Assembly: GCA_947475735.1 (NCBI GenBank)
Contig: CANJLQ010000012.1
Location: forward strand, 62,001 to 126,000
Length of the DNA: 64,000 bases
Direction: 5' to 3'
Source: Caulobacteraceae bacterium
Lineage (GTDB): Bacteria; Pseudomonadota; Alphaproteobacteria; Caulobacterales; Caulobacteraceae
Shown here: positions 25,984 through 34,739 of the stretch, one piece after another
Position numbering within the stretch: position 1 is the first letter of the stretch
How the letters are laid out: every line of letters begins with the position of its first letter
Notes under the pieces: generated by a model
What the model was told of the DNA's origin: nothing
What the model saw: only the letters and a program-made list of their open reading frames with translations
Databases searched by the model: none
Position numbers and translations under genes: made by a program

Positions 25984-26783
25984 GACCGCTCGCCGCGCTG
26001 CTCGGCGCATCCGTCCTCGTTCTGGCCGCGCCCGTCGCGGCCCAGGACGGTCGCATCCGCGACCTGACCTATGCGCCCGGCGCCGTCTATCGCATCGACG
26101 GCGCCTTCCGCACCGCGACCCAGATCGTCTTTTCGCCGGACGAGACCATCCGGCACGCCGCCATCGGCGACAGCGTCGCCTGGGAGGTGGCCGCCGAGGG
26201 CTCGGTCTTGTTCCTCAAACCCCGCGAACGCCACGCCCCGACCAATCTGCTGGTGGTGACGGAACGGGGCGGCGAGATCCGCCACTATGCGTTCGAGCTC
26301 ACCGCCGGGGGCGGCGCCGGCGCCGTCTATCAGGCCCGCTTCCGCTATCCGGACGACGAGCGCGCCGCCGCCGAGGCGGCCCTGGCGCGGGCCGCCACTT
26401 CTGCCGAAGACCGCCTCATCGGACTGGAGCTGGCGCACGGCGCCGTCGCGGGTCCGCGCAACCTCGCCTATTCGGTCCAGGGCGACGCCGCCCTCCAGCC
26501 CAGCGAGGTCAGCGACAACGGCCGCTTCACGGTGCTGCGGTTCCCCGGCGGCCAGGCCATCCCGGCCCTGTTCGAGGTGGACGGCGAGACCGAACGGCTG
26601 GTGCCCTATGACGTGCGGGGCGAGTTTGTGGTCATCCACGGCGTCGTCCGGGGTCTGCGGCTGCGACGCGGCCAGGCGGTGCTGTGCATCTTCAACGAGG
26701 CCTTCGACGACCGCGCCGGGGCGACGGGAACCGGCACGGCCTCGCCCCAGGTCGATCGCCTCCCGGCGCGAGGCGCGGCATGA
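25980..26783 (+). CDS. virB9: VirB9-like outer-membrane complex protein
   Basis: The 267-residue protein has a signal peptide (LGASVLVLAAPVAAQDGRI). The N-terminal VirB9 domain includes TFSPDE-like FSPDETIRHAAIGDSVAW and FLKPRERHAPTNLLVVTERG. The C-terminal beta domain ends in a conserved basic/hydrophobic stretch (VIHGVVRGLRLRRGQAVLCI). It forms the core complex with VirB7 and VirB10. Confidence 0.95.
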   Translation: MRPLAALLGASVLVLAAPVAAQDGRIRDLTYAPGAVYRIDGAFRTATQIVFSPDETIRHAAIGDSVAWEVAAEGSVLFLKPRERHAPTNLLVVTERGGEIRHYAFELTAGGGAGAVYQARFRYPDDERAAAEAALARAATSAEDRLIGLELAHGAVAGPRNLAYSVQGDAALQPSEVSDNGRFTVLRFPGGQAIPALFEVDGETERLVPYDVRGEFVVIHGVVRGLRLRRGQAVLCIFNEAFDDRAGATGTGTASPQVDRLPARGAA

Positions 26784-27919
26784 CCGACCCGATCGAACCC
26801 CGCCGCGACCGGGACGCGCCCGAACCCCGGATGCCGGAGCCGAAGGCGGCCCCCGCCGACCGGTCCATTTCGCCGATCGCCGGCCGCTTGGGCGGACCGC
26901 GCAGCCGCTGGATCACCCTGGCTGCCCTGACGGCGGGCTGCGGCGCCTTCCTGTTCGCCACCTGGGACCAGGGCGACCGTCGGGACCGCCCGGCGCCGGA
27001 CGAACCGGCGCGGCAGTTCGTGCCCTTCGAGCCCGCCCGGCGCCCGGCCGACCCGCTGCTGTCCGATCAATATGAAGACCCCAACGCCCCGTCGCTGACC
27101 GGCGAGCCCGTGGTGCCCGCCATCGACGGGGCCGCCTCCGCCTCCCCGGAGTCGCGCGGCCCGTCGCCCGAGGACCAGCGCCGCACCTTGGCGGAAAGCG
27201 CCCAGCGGGCGCCGGTGCTGGCCTATAGCCGATCGGGCGGCGGCGCCGCGCGCCCGACTTTCGGTGACGGGCCGATGGTCGAGCCTGCCGGTCCCGGCGA
27301 GCCGAACGCCCTGGACCGGTTGCGTCAGGTCAGCCCGATCGGACAGGCGCGGGCGGGACGTCTGCCGGATCGGCGCTTCCTCATCACTGCCGGAACCACG
27401 GTCCCGTGCGTGCTTCAGACGGCGATGGACAGCGCCACACCGGGCTATGTCAGCTGCGTCATCCCGCGCAACGTCTATTCCGATGACGGCTCGGTCGTGC
27501 TGATGGAGCGTGGCGCCCGCGTCCTGGGCGAATACCGCGCCGGCCTCCAGCGCGGCCGCGGAAGGCTGTTCGTGCTGTGGACCCGCGCCGTCACGCCGGA
27601 AGGGGTGGCCGTCGCCCTGGCGTCGCCCGCCGCCGACGCGCTCGGCCGCGCCGGCTTCGACGGCCGGATCGACAGCCATTTCTGGGAGCGGTTCGGCGGC
27701 GCGCTCGTCCTCAGCATCGTCGATGGGGCGGCCTATACCGCCGTCGATGCGGGGACGGACCGGTCCGTGGTCCGCGCGCCGTCCGAAGCCGCCTCGGTAG
27801 CCTTGCAGGACTCGGTCGGCATCCCGCCGACGCTCCGGAAGGACCAGGGATCGGAGGTCTCCATCTTCGTGGCCCAGGACCTGGACTTCGCTTCCGTCTA
27901 TCGCCTGAGGCCGCGCTGA
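26780..27919 (+). CDS. virB10: VirB10-like core-complex protein
   Basis: The 379-residue protein has a cytoplasmic N-terminus, one helix (WITLAALTAGCGAFLFATW), a proline-rich periplasmic linker and a TrbI/VirB10 beta domain (LITAGTTVPCVLQTAMDSAT, then PGYVSCVIPRNVYSDDGSVV and LMERGARVLGEY). It spans both membranes. The ATG at 26780 overlaps the virB9 stop; an upstream in-frame ATG was rejected. Confidence 0.95.
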   Translation: MTDPIEPRRDRDAPEPRMPEPKAAPADRSISPIAGRLGGPRSRWITLAALTAGCGAFLFATWDQGDRRDRPAPDEPARQFVPFEPARRPADPLLSDQYEDPNAPSLTGEPVVPAIDGAASASPESRGPSPEDQRRTLAESAQRAPVLAYSRSGGGAARPTFGDGPMVEPAGPGEPNALDRLRQVSPIGQARAGRLPDRRFLITAGTTVPCVLQTAMDSATPGYVSCVIPRNVYSDDGSVVLMERGARVLGEYRAGLQRGRGRLFVLWTRAVTPEGVAVALASPAADALGRAGFDGRIDSHFWERFGGALVLSIVDGAAYTAVDAGTDRSVVRAPSEAASVALQDSVGIPPTLRKDQGSEVSIFVAQDLDFASVYRLRPR

Positions 27920-28926
27920 TGGGCGACACCGCTGTCCTCGACCACTATCTGACGCCGCTGCGGCCGCTGCTGGAGCCCGACGACGTCACCGAGCTGGTGG
28001 TCAACCGGCCCGGCGAGGTCGGCGTCGAACGGTCCGGCCGTTGGGTCTGGCGCGACGTGCCGCAACTGTCCGAACCCTGGCTGCGGACCCTGGCCGTGGC
28101 GGCGGCGGCCTACACCCGCCAGGACGTGGGCGCGGATCGGCCCATCTGCTCGACCGTCCTGCCTGGCGAGGAACGCTGCCAGATCGTCCTGCCGCCGGTC
28201 GCCCCGGAGGGCACGGTGTCCCTGACCATCCGCAAGCCCTCGCGGCGGTGCCTGACCTTGGAGGATTTCCGGGCCGGCGGCCTGTTCGAGACCACGGCCG
28301 TCGCCTGCGAGGGCGAGACGGACGCGATTGACGCGGAGTTGATCCGGTTGCGCGACCTGGGCGACTGGCCGGCCTTCTTCCGCCTCGCCGTCGAGGCCCG
28401 GCGCAACATCCTGGTCTCCGGCGCCACGGGTTCGGGCAAGACGACCTTCGCCAAGGGCCTGGTTGAGTTGATCCCGGCCGAGGAACGGCTGCTGACTATC
28501 GAGGACACCCGCGAACTGGTCGCGCCCCACCGCAACGTCGTCCCCATGATCTATTCCAAGGACGGTCAGGGCCTGGCCCCGGTCGGCCCCAAGGCCCTTC
28601 TGGAGAGCGCGCTTCGGATGCGGCCGGACCGCATCCTGCTTCAAGAGCTCCGCGACGGGACGGCCTTCTTCTATCTGCGCAACGTCAACTCGGGCCATCC
28701 GGGCTCGATCACCACGGTCCACGCGGATTCCGCGGCCCTGGCCTTCGAACAGCTGACCCTGCTGGTGCGCGAATCCGAAGGCGGCCGCGATCTGCCCCGC
28801 GACGACATCCGCGCCCTGCTGCATCTGCTGATCGATGTTGTGGTGCAGATGAAGAAGATCGACGGGCGCTTCCGCATGACCGAGGTCTGGCATGAGCCGC
28901 TTCGCAAGCGCCGCGCCGGGGCCTGA
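27919..28926 (+). CDS. virB11: VirB11-family traffic ATPase
   Basis: The 335-residue hexameric ATPase powers pilus assembly and DNA transfer. Walker A is SGATGSGKTTFAKGL near residue 168. The Asp box is LTIEDTRELVAPHRNVV and the His box is SGHPGSITTVHADSAALAFE. The ATG at 27919 shares its A with the virB10 TGA. Confidence 0.97.
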   Translation: MGDTAVLDHYLTPLRPLLEPDDVTELVVNRPGEVGVERSGRWVWRDVPQLSEPWLRTLAVAAAAYTRQDVGADRPICSTVLPGEERCQIVLPPVAPEGTVSLTIRKPSRRCLTLEDFRAGGLFETTAVACEGETDAIDAELIRLRDLGDWPAFFRLAVEARRNILVSGATGSGKTTFAKGLVELIPAEERLLTIEDTRELVAPHRNVVPMIYSKDGQGLAPVGPKALLESALRMRPDRILLQELRDGTAFFYLRNVNSGHPGSITTVHADSAALAFEQLTLLVRESEGGRDLPRDDIRALLHLLIDVVVQMKKIDGRFRMTEVWHEPLRKRRAGA

Positions 28927-30754
28927 CGCCTTAAAGCTGGCCTTCGGCCTGTTCGCCGCCCTGCTGTTCGTGACGGTCGGCGGCGGGACCATCGCCCTGG
29001 TCGGCCTCGGCCAGTTCTCCGGCGACGTCGATCCGCTGCGGGCGCCCGCCTGGTTCTGGTATTATCGTGGCGATCCCGAGGTGCGGCGCTGGCTGACCAT
29101 CGGCGGCGCCTCGACCGGCCTGCTCGTCCTCCTGACAGCGGCGGCTGTTGCGCTCTCCCGGCGCCGGCCGCTGCATGGCGCGGCCCGCTGGGCCACCGGG
29201 GCCGAACAGCGCGCCGCCGGATTGCGCGCTTCCGCAGGAATCCTGCTGGGCCATGCGTCGGGCGGCGGCTTCCTGGTCTCGGACGGGCCGGAGCATGTGA
29301 TGCTCTACGCCCCGACCCGGACCGGCAAGGGCGTTGGGGTGGTGATCCCCAACCTCCTGGCCTGGCCGCACTCGGTCGTGGCGCTGGACATCAAGCGCGA
29401 GAACTTCGCCGCCACCGCGGGCTATCGGGCCGAGGGCGGCCAGCGCGTGCTGCTGTTCGATCCCCTGGCGCTGGACGGCTGCACGGCCCGCTTCAATCCG
29501 CTGGGTCATATCCACCGCGCCGACGCCATCGCGGTGCTGGACGAACTCCAGCGCATGGCCGCCATGCTGTTCCCGGGCCACGATCACGCCGATCCCTTCT
29601 GGGCGGAAGCAGCCCGGACCGGCTTCATCGGCGTGGGCGCCTATGTGGCGGCCAGTCCGCCCCTGCCGTTCACCTTGGGCGAAATCTTCCGCCAGCTGAC
29701 CGAGGACGATCCGCGCCGGCGTTTCCCCAAGGCGATCGAAGCGCGCCGCCAAGCCGGCGATCCGCTGCCGGCGCCGTGCGTCTCCGCCCTCAACGACTTC
29801 TGCACGTCGAGCGAAAACACCTTCGCCTCCATCCGCCAGTCGATCACCACCCGCATGGGCCTGTGGCTGAACCCGGCGGTGGACGCCGCCACCAGCGCCA
29901 GCGACTTCGATCTGCGCGACCTGCGCCAGGGCCGGATGTCGCTCTATCTCGGCGCCACGCCCGACAACCTGCTGCGCGTCGCTCCGCTCTACAGCCTGTT
30001 GTTCCAGCAACTGGTGGACCTGAACAGCCGCAGCCTGCCGGGCCCGGACGACAAACCCGTCCTCGTCCTCCTGGACGAGTTCGCCCGGCTCGGCCCGGCG
30101 CCCGTGTTGGCCCACGCCTTCTCCTGGGTGGCCGGCTATGGGCTGCGGCTGCTGCCGGTGATCCAGAGCCCGTCGCAGCTGCGCGGCCTCTATGGGCCGG
30201 ACCTGGCCGAGGACATCCTCGCCAACTGCGGCGTCGAAGTGGTGTTCGCCCCCAAGGAGCTGAAGGTGGCCCAGGAACTCAGCGAACGGCTAGGCGCCTA
30301 TACCTATGGCGCCCAGAGCCGCAGCCGGCCGCGCGCGCTCGGGCCTGGGCGGCGCACCCTGACCACTTCGGAGCAGCGCCGGCCGCTGATGCTGCCGCAG
30401 GAACTTCTCCAACTGCCGGGGTCCGTGCTGATGGTGTTCAAGGCCGGCACGCCGCCGGTGCGCGGCCGCAAGATCGTCTATTACCGCGAGGCGGCGTTCC
30501 GCCGCCGCCTGCGACCGCCGCCGGAGATCGCCCAAGCGCCGCCGCCGCCGCCGCGGCCGGCTCCCGCGCCGGTCTTCCCGATTTCATCGCCACCTCAGGA
30601 GGACGCCGACATGGAGTTCGACGCGATCGTTCGCGCCTTCGCCGAAGAGGGGCTGTCGCCACCCGCCCACGGCGCCTCGGAGGGCGAGGTCCGCGACTGG
30701 CTCGACCGCATCATGGCGGAGCCGCCGTCGTCACATCAGGAGCGTGAACCATGA
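28892..30754 (+). CDS. virD4: VirD4/TraG-family coupling ATPase
   Basis: The 620-residue type IV coupling protein brings the relaxase-DNA complex to the channel. Two N-terminal membrane helices precede the Walker A motif APTRTGKGVGVVIPNL near residue 142. The Walker B region is VLVLLDEFARLG, and SPSQLRGLYG is a family motif. The C-terminal tail is proline-rich (APPPPPRPAPAPVFP). It overlaps the virB11 3' end by 35 bases. Confidence 0.97.
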   Translation: MSRFASAAPGPDALKLAFGLFAALLFVTVGGGTIALVGLGQFSGDVDPLRAPAWFWYYRGDPEVRRWLTIGGASTGLLVLLTAAAVALSRRRPLHGAARWATGAEQRAAGLRASAGILLGHASGGGFLVSDGPEHVMLYAPTRTGKGVGVVIPNLLAWPHSVVALDIKRENFAATAGYRAEGGQRVLLFDPLALDGCTARFNPLGHIHRADAIAVLDELQRMAAMLFPGHDHADPFWAEAARTGFIGVGAYVAASPPLPFTLGEIFRQLTEDDPRRRFPKAIEARRQAGDPLPAPCVSALNDFCTSSENTFASIRQSITTRMGLWLNPAVDAATSASDFDLRDLRQGRMSLYLGATPDNLLRVAPLYSLLFQQLVDLNSRSLPGPDDKPVLVLLDEFARLGPAPVLAHAFSWVAGYGLRLLPVIQSPSQLRGLYGPDLAEDILANCGVEVVFAPKELKVAQELSERLGAYTYGAQSRSRPRALGPGRRTLTTSEQRRPLMLPQELLQLPGSVLMVFKAGTPPVRGRKIVYYREAAFRRRLRPPPEIAQAPPPPPRPAPAPVFPISSPPQEDADMEFDAIVRAFAEEGLSPPAHGASEGEVRDWLDRIMAEPPSSHQEREP

Positions 30755-31359
30755 CCGATCCGACTCCGCCGCGCGACCGCGCCCAGGACGGCCCGGCCGC
30801 CAACCGGATCGGGCCGGACCGCGCCCGGTCCGGCGAGGCCCAGACCCGCTCGGTCGCCAAGGGCGACGTGCCGCAGACCCTGCTGGACCGCTATCTGATC
30901 GAACGCGACCTGAGGGGACGACCGGAGCGGTTCTACCGCGACCATCGCACCGCCGATCCGGCCTTCCGCGACGCGGGCCGGCGGCTGAGCGCCGACCGGA
31001 CCTATCCGGACACGGTGGCCGACATGCTCAAGGTCGCCCAGCATCGCGGCTGGTCCCGGCTGAAGGTCGAGGGCGAAGAAGGGTTCCGGCGCGAAGTCTG
31101 GGTCCAGGCCCGCGCAATGGGGCTGGAGGTGCAGGGCTACCGCCCGCGCGACCGGGACCGAGGGGCGGCCGGCCTGCCGCACGGCCGGACTCAGATGGAA
31201 CACCGGCTGCGCATGGCCTCGACCGTGGTGCGGACCCTGATCGCCGATCCGGAAGCCCAGCAGCGGCTGATCGCCCACGCCGCCGCGCGGGTGGGCCTCG
31301 CCCCGTCTCACCACCAAGAAGATCGAACTCCACCTGTTGACCGAGGTCGTGATCGGTGA
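30751..31359 (+). CDS. LPD7-domain protein of the conjugation operon
   Basis: The 202-residue protein has an LPD7-like core at about residues 45-130 (LLDRYLIERDLRGRPERFYR, then TVADMLKVAQHRGWSRLKVE and GEEGFRREVWVQARAMGLEV). This domain usually occurs at the C-terminus of TraI-type relaxases; here it stands alone as the last gene of the vir operon. A DNA-processing role during transfer is likely but unproven. Confidence 0.78.
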   Translation: MTDPTPPRDRAQDGPAANRIGPDRARSGEAQTRSVAKGDVPQTLLDRYLIERDLRGRPERFYRDHRTADPAFRDAGRRLSADRTYPDTVADMLKVAQHRGWSRLKVEGEEGFRREVWVQARAMGLEVQGYRPRDRDRGAAGLPHGRTQMEHRLRMASTVVRTLIADPEAQQRLIAHAAARVGLAPSHHQEDRTPPVDRGRDR

Positions 31360-31385
31360 CGCCACGCTCTGAACAGGCCTTTCAC

Positions 31386-31447
31386 AAGCACCCTTATGTG
31401 GGCGCTTAAGGCCCGCATCTGCGCCTAACACCCATATGTAGGGGGTT
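31386..31447. repeat. Two related dyads after the vir operon
   Basis: CACCCTTATGTGGG (from 31389) and CACCCATATGTAGG (from 31429) are two copies of the pattern CACCC-N-TATGT-N-GG, 40 bases apart. Each can fold: AAGCACCC with GGGCGCTT for the first, AACACCC with GGGGGTT for the second. They could be a transcription end or a regulator site. Confidence 0.4.
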
Positions 31448-31545
31448 GTGAGGCAAACCCGGCCTTGGACCGATGAGGCGGCGCTGATCCACGCGCCCAC
31501 CGCCTAGCCGGCCAACGCCCGCAGGAAAATCATGGGAAGCAGTTG

Positions 31546-31566
31546 AATGTCTGATTTTCAGACATT
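31546..31566. promoter_or_regulatory. Perfect 9-3-9 palindrome upstream of the ACP/XRE operon
   Basis: AATGTCTGA (31546-31554) and TCAGACATT (31558-31566) are perfect complements around TTT. It lies 33 bases before the ATG of the first gene in an operon that contains an XRE regulator. It is the obvious candidate operator. The half-site TCAGACATT recurs at 38241-38249 upstream of mobC. Confidence 0.6.
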
Positions 31567-31599
31567 ACATTGGTGTCGTGTCGGATTTTGGATACCCCA

Positions 31600-31932
31600 A
31601 TGACCCAGATTGACGAAGAGACTCAGGTCAAGACCTTTCCTCTCCAGGAAGTGTCGAACGCCTTGCTCGCCGAACTCACCCTGCTGGTGGAAGGAGAAGC
31701 CCAGATTCAGGGCATTCCCCTCCCCACCCAGCCGGCCGCGCTGAGGACCATGCACATCCGCCTGGATTCCTTGACGGTCGTCGCCATCACCTGCGCATTG
31801 GACGACATTCTGGGCTTCGAGCCCAAGGACATCGTCAAGGCTGGGGGGTATGATTCGATCGACGCCGCCATGAAGCACATGATGCCGCGTATCGAAGCCG
31901 CATGGGCCAAACGCCATCCGGTGAAGGCATGA
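31600..31932 (+). CDS. Acyl-carrier-protein-like small protein
   Basis: The 110-residue protein has an ACP-like second half: HIRLDSLTVVAITCALDDIL, then GFEPKDIVKAGGYDSIDAA. The DSL motif near residue 67 matches the Ser that receives a phosphopantetheine arm, and the spacing to the next helices is right for a carrier protein. The first about 55 residues are helical and unrecognised. It starts an operon with an XRE regulator, an ImmA-like peptidase, a papain-like protease and a TS-like protein. No phosphopantetheinyl transferase or acyl enzyme is near. It could be a degenerate carrier fold with another role. Confidence 0.6.
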   Translation: MTQIDEETQVKTFPLQEVSNALLAELTLLVEGEAQIQGIPLPTQPAALRTMHIRLDSLTVVAITCALDDILGFEPKDIVKAGGYDSIDAAMKHMMPRIEAAWAKRHPVKA

Positions 31933-32288
31933 CCGATCTCGACGACGAGACGGCGCGCAAGAGCCTTGGCGAACGCCTACGCGAAGCTCGGGAATACCTG
32001 GGCCTCAAGCAGGACGAGGTCGCCGCCTACCTTAAGCTGCCACGAACAGCCCTGACGGGGATTGAGACTGGGCAGCGCAAGGTCGAGGCGATCGAACTCA
32101 CTCGGCTGGCCAGGCTTTACCGCCAGTCGATCGGCTATCTGACGGGCGAGGAAGAGCAAGCGCGTGATCTTCCCCCCGATGTCGCCCATCTCGCCCGTCA
32201 GGCTGCCGACCTGTCGCAGGACGACCGGCAAGAACTGGCCCGCTTTGCGGACTATCTGCGCACCCGCGCCAAACTCGACAAGGTCTGA
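31929..32288 (+). CDS. XRE-family HTH regulator paired with an ImmA-like peptidase
   Basis: The 119-residue protein has an XRE HTH (LGERLREAREYLGLKQDEVA, then AYLKLPRTALTGIETGQRKV), and then a helical tail. The ATG at 31929 overlaps the preceding stop as ATGA. Such a regulator next to a COG2856 (ImmA/IrrE) peptidase is a common pair in which the peptidase cleaves or inactivates the repressor. The palindrome at 31546-31566 is its likely operator. Confidence 0.92.
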   Translation: MTDLDDETARKSLGERLREAREYLGLKQDEVAAYLKLPRTALTGIETGQRKVEAIELTRLARLYRQSIGYLTGEEEQARDLPPDVAHLARQAADLSQDDRQELARFADYLRTRAKLDKV

Positions 32289-32291
32289 CTC

Positions 32292-33305
32292 TTGGCGCGC
32301 ACCTATGCAGAGGCAGTCAGAAATGGGACCGCGGCGGCGAGTAAGCTGCTGCGACGGCTCGACTGGCAAGCCAAGCTCGAAGCCGAGCCCGGCGCCGTCG
32401 ACATCTTCGCGATCATCGCCGAGCTCGATCTGCCTTTGATGCTGCGCCCGTTGAAGGGGCTCCTGGGCGCCTTCCTGAAGGTTCCCACGCCTGGGATCCT
32501 GGTCACCACCCAACGGCCGTTGAGCATCCAGCGCTTCACCGCCGCGCACGAGTTGGGTCACTGCCTTCTGGATCACGAACCCAGCCTGGACGACGAAGAC
32601 CAGATTCTGCGGCGAGCGCCGCGCGCACAAGACGCGCGCACAGGCTTTCAGGAGACAGAGGCGGACGCTTTCGCTGTCGCCTTGATGATGCCGAAGTGGC
32701 TGATCCTCGCCCATTGCGCGCGCCAGGGTTGGCGGGTTCCGCATCTCGAGCAGGCCGACAATGTCTACCAGCTCTCGGTTCGGATCGGCGCGAGCTACGA
32801 GGCGACCGTGTGGACCCTCGAGCGCTACGGCCTGCTCAATGCGGGCCGCCGGGCGGCGCTCTTGCGGACACAGCCTCGGGCGCTGAAAGCCAGCCTGCTC
32901 GAGGACTTCACCCCGCCGAGCTACCACGGTGATGTCTGGCTCCTGACCGAAAAGGACCAGGGCGGCCGCATCGACGGAAGCCGCAACGACCTATTCGTCG
33001 TCAAACTGCCGGAGTTGGGCGCTGCCGGCTACCTCTGGGATTTCGACACGCTCGCGGAGAGCGGCTTCAGCATCGTGCGCGACAGCCGACTCAGTGTGGA
33101 TGAAGGGGGAATCGGCGGGCCCAATACCCGCCGTGTCTTGGCTGTGCCCGATGAGGATGCGCACGGACTACTGCAGCTCGAACAACGCCGCCCTTGGCTG
33201 CCAGCCGCGCCTCTATCGACTTTGACTCTTCCCTTCGACCTGACGGGGCCGGAAGAGATCGGCCTGTCCCGCGCCGAGCGTCGCCAACGCCTGGCGGCCG
33301 CATGA
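32292..33305 (+). CDS. ImmA/IrrE-family metallopeptidase
   Basis: The 337-residue protein has the zinc motif HELGH at residues 86-90 (RFTAAHELGHCLLDHEP), with the third ligand region ETEADAFAVALMMP. The C-terminal half (about 200-337) contains a beta-rich part (YLWDFDTLAESGFSIVRDSR) of unknown function. The start is probably the TTG at 32292, three bases after the XRE stop. It overlaps the papain-like gene by four bases. In known pairs such enzymes relieve repression by the partner XRE protein. Confidence 0.88.
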   Translation: MARTYAEAVRNGTAAASKLLRRLDWQAKLEAEPGAVDIFAIIAELDLPLMLRPLKGLLGAFLKVPTPGILVTTQRPLSIQRFTAAHELGHCLLDHEPSLDDEDQILRRAPRAQDARTGFQETEADAFAVALMMPKWLILAHCARQGWRVPHLEQADNVYQLSVRIGASYEATVWTLERYGLLNAGRRAALLRTQPRALKASLLEDFTPPSYHGDVWLLTEKDQGGRIDGSRNDLFVVKLPELGAAGYLWDFDTLAESGFSIVRDSRLSVDEGGIGGPNTRRVLAVPDEDAHGLLQLEQRRPWLPAAPLSTLTLPFDLTGPEEIGLSRAERRQRLAAA

Positions 33306-33988
33306 GCCATTCCATCGTCTTCATAACGGACCTGAGGGCCCGGTTGGGTTCCGCCAGGGACCAAGGGCCCCGGCCGACTTGCTTGGCGTTCGCAGCGAGC
33401 GATCTGCATGCGGCCATCCGACCCGGATGGGATCCGTTGTCGTGCGAGGCGGCCTTTTTTCATGCCCAGCGTCGCGCTGGCCGCCCGCCGTCGGTGGGGG
33501 CGACCCTGCCTTCCATGCTCGAAGCGCTCACGCTCGACGGCCAGCCTATCGAAGCGGCATGGCCTTATCTCGCCGAGACTCCCATCGGGTCAGGCGCGTG
33601 GACGCCGCCGTCGTTTTCCGAAGACGTCTTCAAGCGTTCGGGCTCCGCCGTTACGCCGGGCTGGTCTCATCTCACGGACCTGCTCAATGCCGGCAAGCCG
33701 GTCCTGCTCCTGATGACCCTTTCGCCCAGCTTTTTCCGTCCCGTCCAAGGCCTGGTGGAGGCCGCCAATGACGAGGCGCCCGACCCGACGCTCAGACATG
33801 CGGTTCTCGCGGTGGCCCACGGCGCCGTAGACGGCAAGGCTGCCGTCCTGGTGCGTAACAGTTGGGGTGAATCTTGGGGCGCAGCTGGACACGCCTGGCT
33901 CACCGCCGATTTTGTCACAGCCCGCCTGTTTGGCATGGCCCTCCTGAATGAGGATGAGAATGTATCTTCCCATTCCATCGCAGCCTGA
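33302..33988 (+). CDS. Papain-like (C1-type) cysteine protease
   Basis: The 228-residue protein shows a complete papain-type active site: Gln21 and Cys27 in DQGPRPTCLAFAASDLHA, His166 in LRHAVLAV and Asn186 in VRNSWGESWG. The Q-to-C spacing of six is canonical. There is no signal peptide or pro-region, so it is likely cytoplasmic and mature as made. Intracellular C1 proteases are uncommon in bacteria. Within this operon its substrate could be the ACP-like or TS-like partner, which is speculation. Confidence 0.88.
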   Translation: MSHSIVFITDLRARLGSARDQGPRPTCLAFAASDLHAAIRPGWDPLSCEAAFFHAQRRAGRPPSVGATLPSMLEALTLDGQPIEAAWPYLAETPIGSGAWTPPSFSEDVFKRSGSAVTPGWSHLTDLLNAGKPVLLLMTLSPSFFRPVQGLVEAANDEAPDPTLRHAVLAVAHGAVDGKAAVLVRNSWGESWGAAGHAWLTADFVTARLFGMALLNEDENVSSHSIAA

Positions 33989-34739
33989 CTGCGCCACCAC
34001 ATGGCGCGAGGCGCTTCGGGCGGTCATCGCCCAGGGGATGGAGGCGCATAACGTCATTCTCGACATCGCCGATCCAACCGCCGGAGCAACCCTGGCCGAT
34101 CCTGTGGTTCGCAAGGTCGATGAATTCCTGCGGTCCAAGAACGTAAAACCTGTCGAGACGGTCGCCAACACCTTGTTCCCGGCCGCCCTCTCTCGGCGTT
34201 ACCCTGGGCCGGACCTCTACGAAGCCTTCATGACGAAGGTCCTTCGCGCCGCAGGGAAGAGCGGGCCCTGGTCCGGCTACTATTTCGAGCGGATGATTCA
34301 TCTGCGCGGGCCAGACGGCGCCGTCGTCAACCAGCTTGCCGACATCATCGACCGGATCTCAGACCCGAAGGTCGTCGCCCGGAACAAATTCGAGATACAA
34401 ACCTTCGACCCGACCCGGGACGTGACCCGGTCCCCCTATGGGGGCCAATGTCTAAGCCACGGCAGTTTCAAGCTGCGCAAGGCTGGAGCCGTGGACAAGC
34501 TCGACCTTACGGTTCTCTACCGCAACCATTTCTACGTCGAGAAGCTGCTCGGCAATCTGATCGGCCTGGGCCGGTTGATGGCCTTCGTCGCCGAGCAATC
34601 CGGCGTCCAGGTGGGAGCTCTGACGGTTGTGTCGACCCACGCCTGCGCCGATCAGCCCAGGGACGCCCAGAAACGCCAGACCTCCGTCGCGGAGATCAAG
34701 GCGCTGCTGACCGCTTGCGATGCCCTAGTGACGGACTGA
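33960..34739 (+). CDS. Thymidylate-synthase-like protein
   Basis: The 259-residue protein resembles the thymidylate synthase fold: PYGGQCLSHGSFKL places Cys164 where TS has its catalytic Cys, followed by LDLTVLYRNHFYVEKLLGNL (Arg188 as in the TS QRS-D motif) and a late VVSTHA block. The TS Cys-His pair is altered to Cys-Leu and the Asp after the Arg is lost, so it is divergent. It may act on a nucleotide other than dUMP. GAGG lies six bases before the ATG at 33960, favouring it over two earlier ATGs. It overlaps the papain-like gene by 29 bases and, tail to tail, the UDG-like gene by 15. Confidence 0.7.
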   Translation: MYLPIPSQPDCATTWREALRAVIAQGMEAHNVILDIADPTAGATLADPVVRKVDEFLRSKNVKPVETVANTLFPAALSRRYPGPDLYEAFMTKVLRAAGKSGPWSGYYFERMIHLRGPDGAVVNQLADIIDRISDPKVVARNKFEIQTFDPTRDVTRSPYGGQCLSHGSFKLRKAGAVDKLDLTVLYRNHFYVEKLLGNLIGLGRLMAFVAEQSGVQVGALTVVSTHACADQPRDAQKRQTSVAEIKALLTACDALVTD

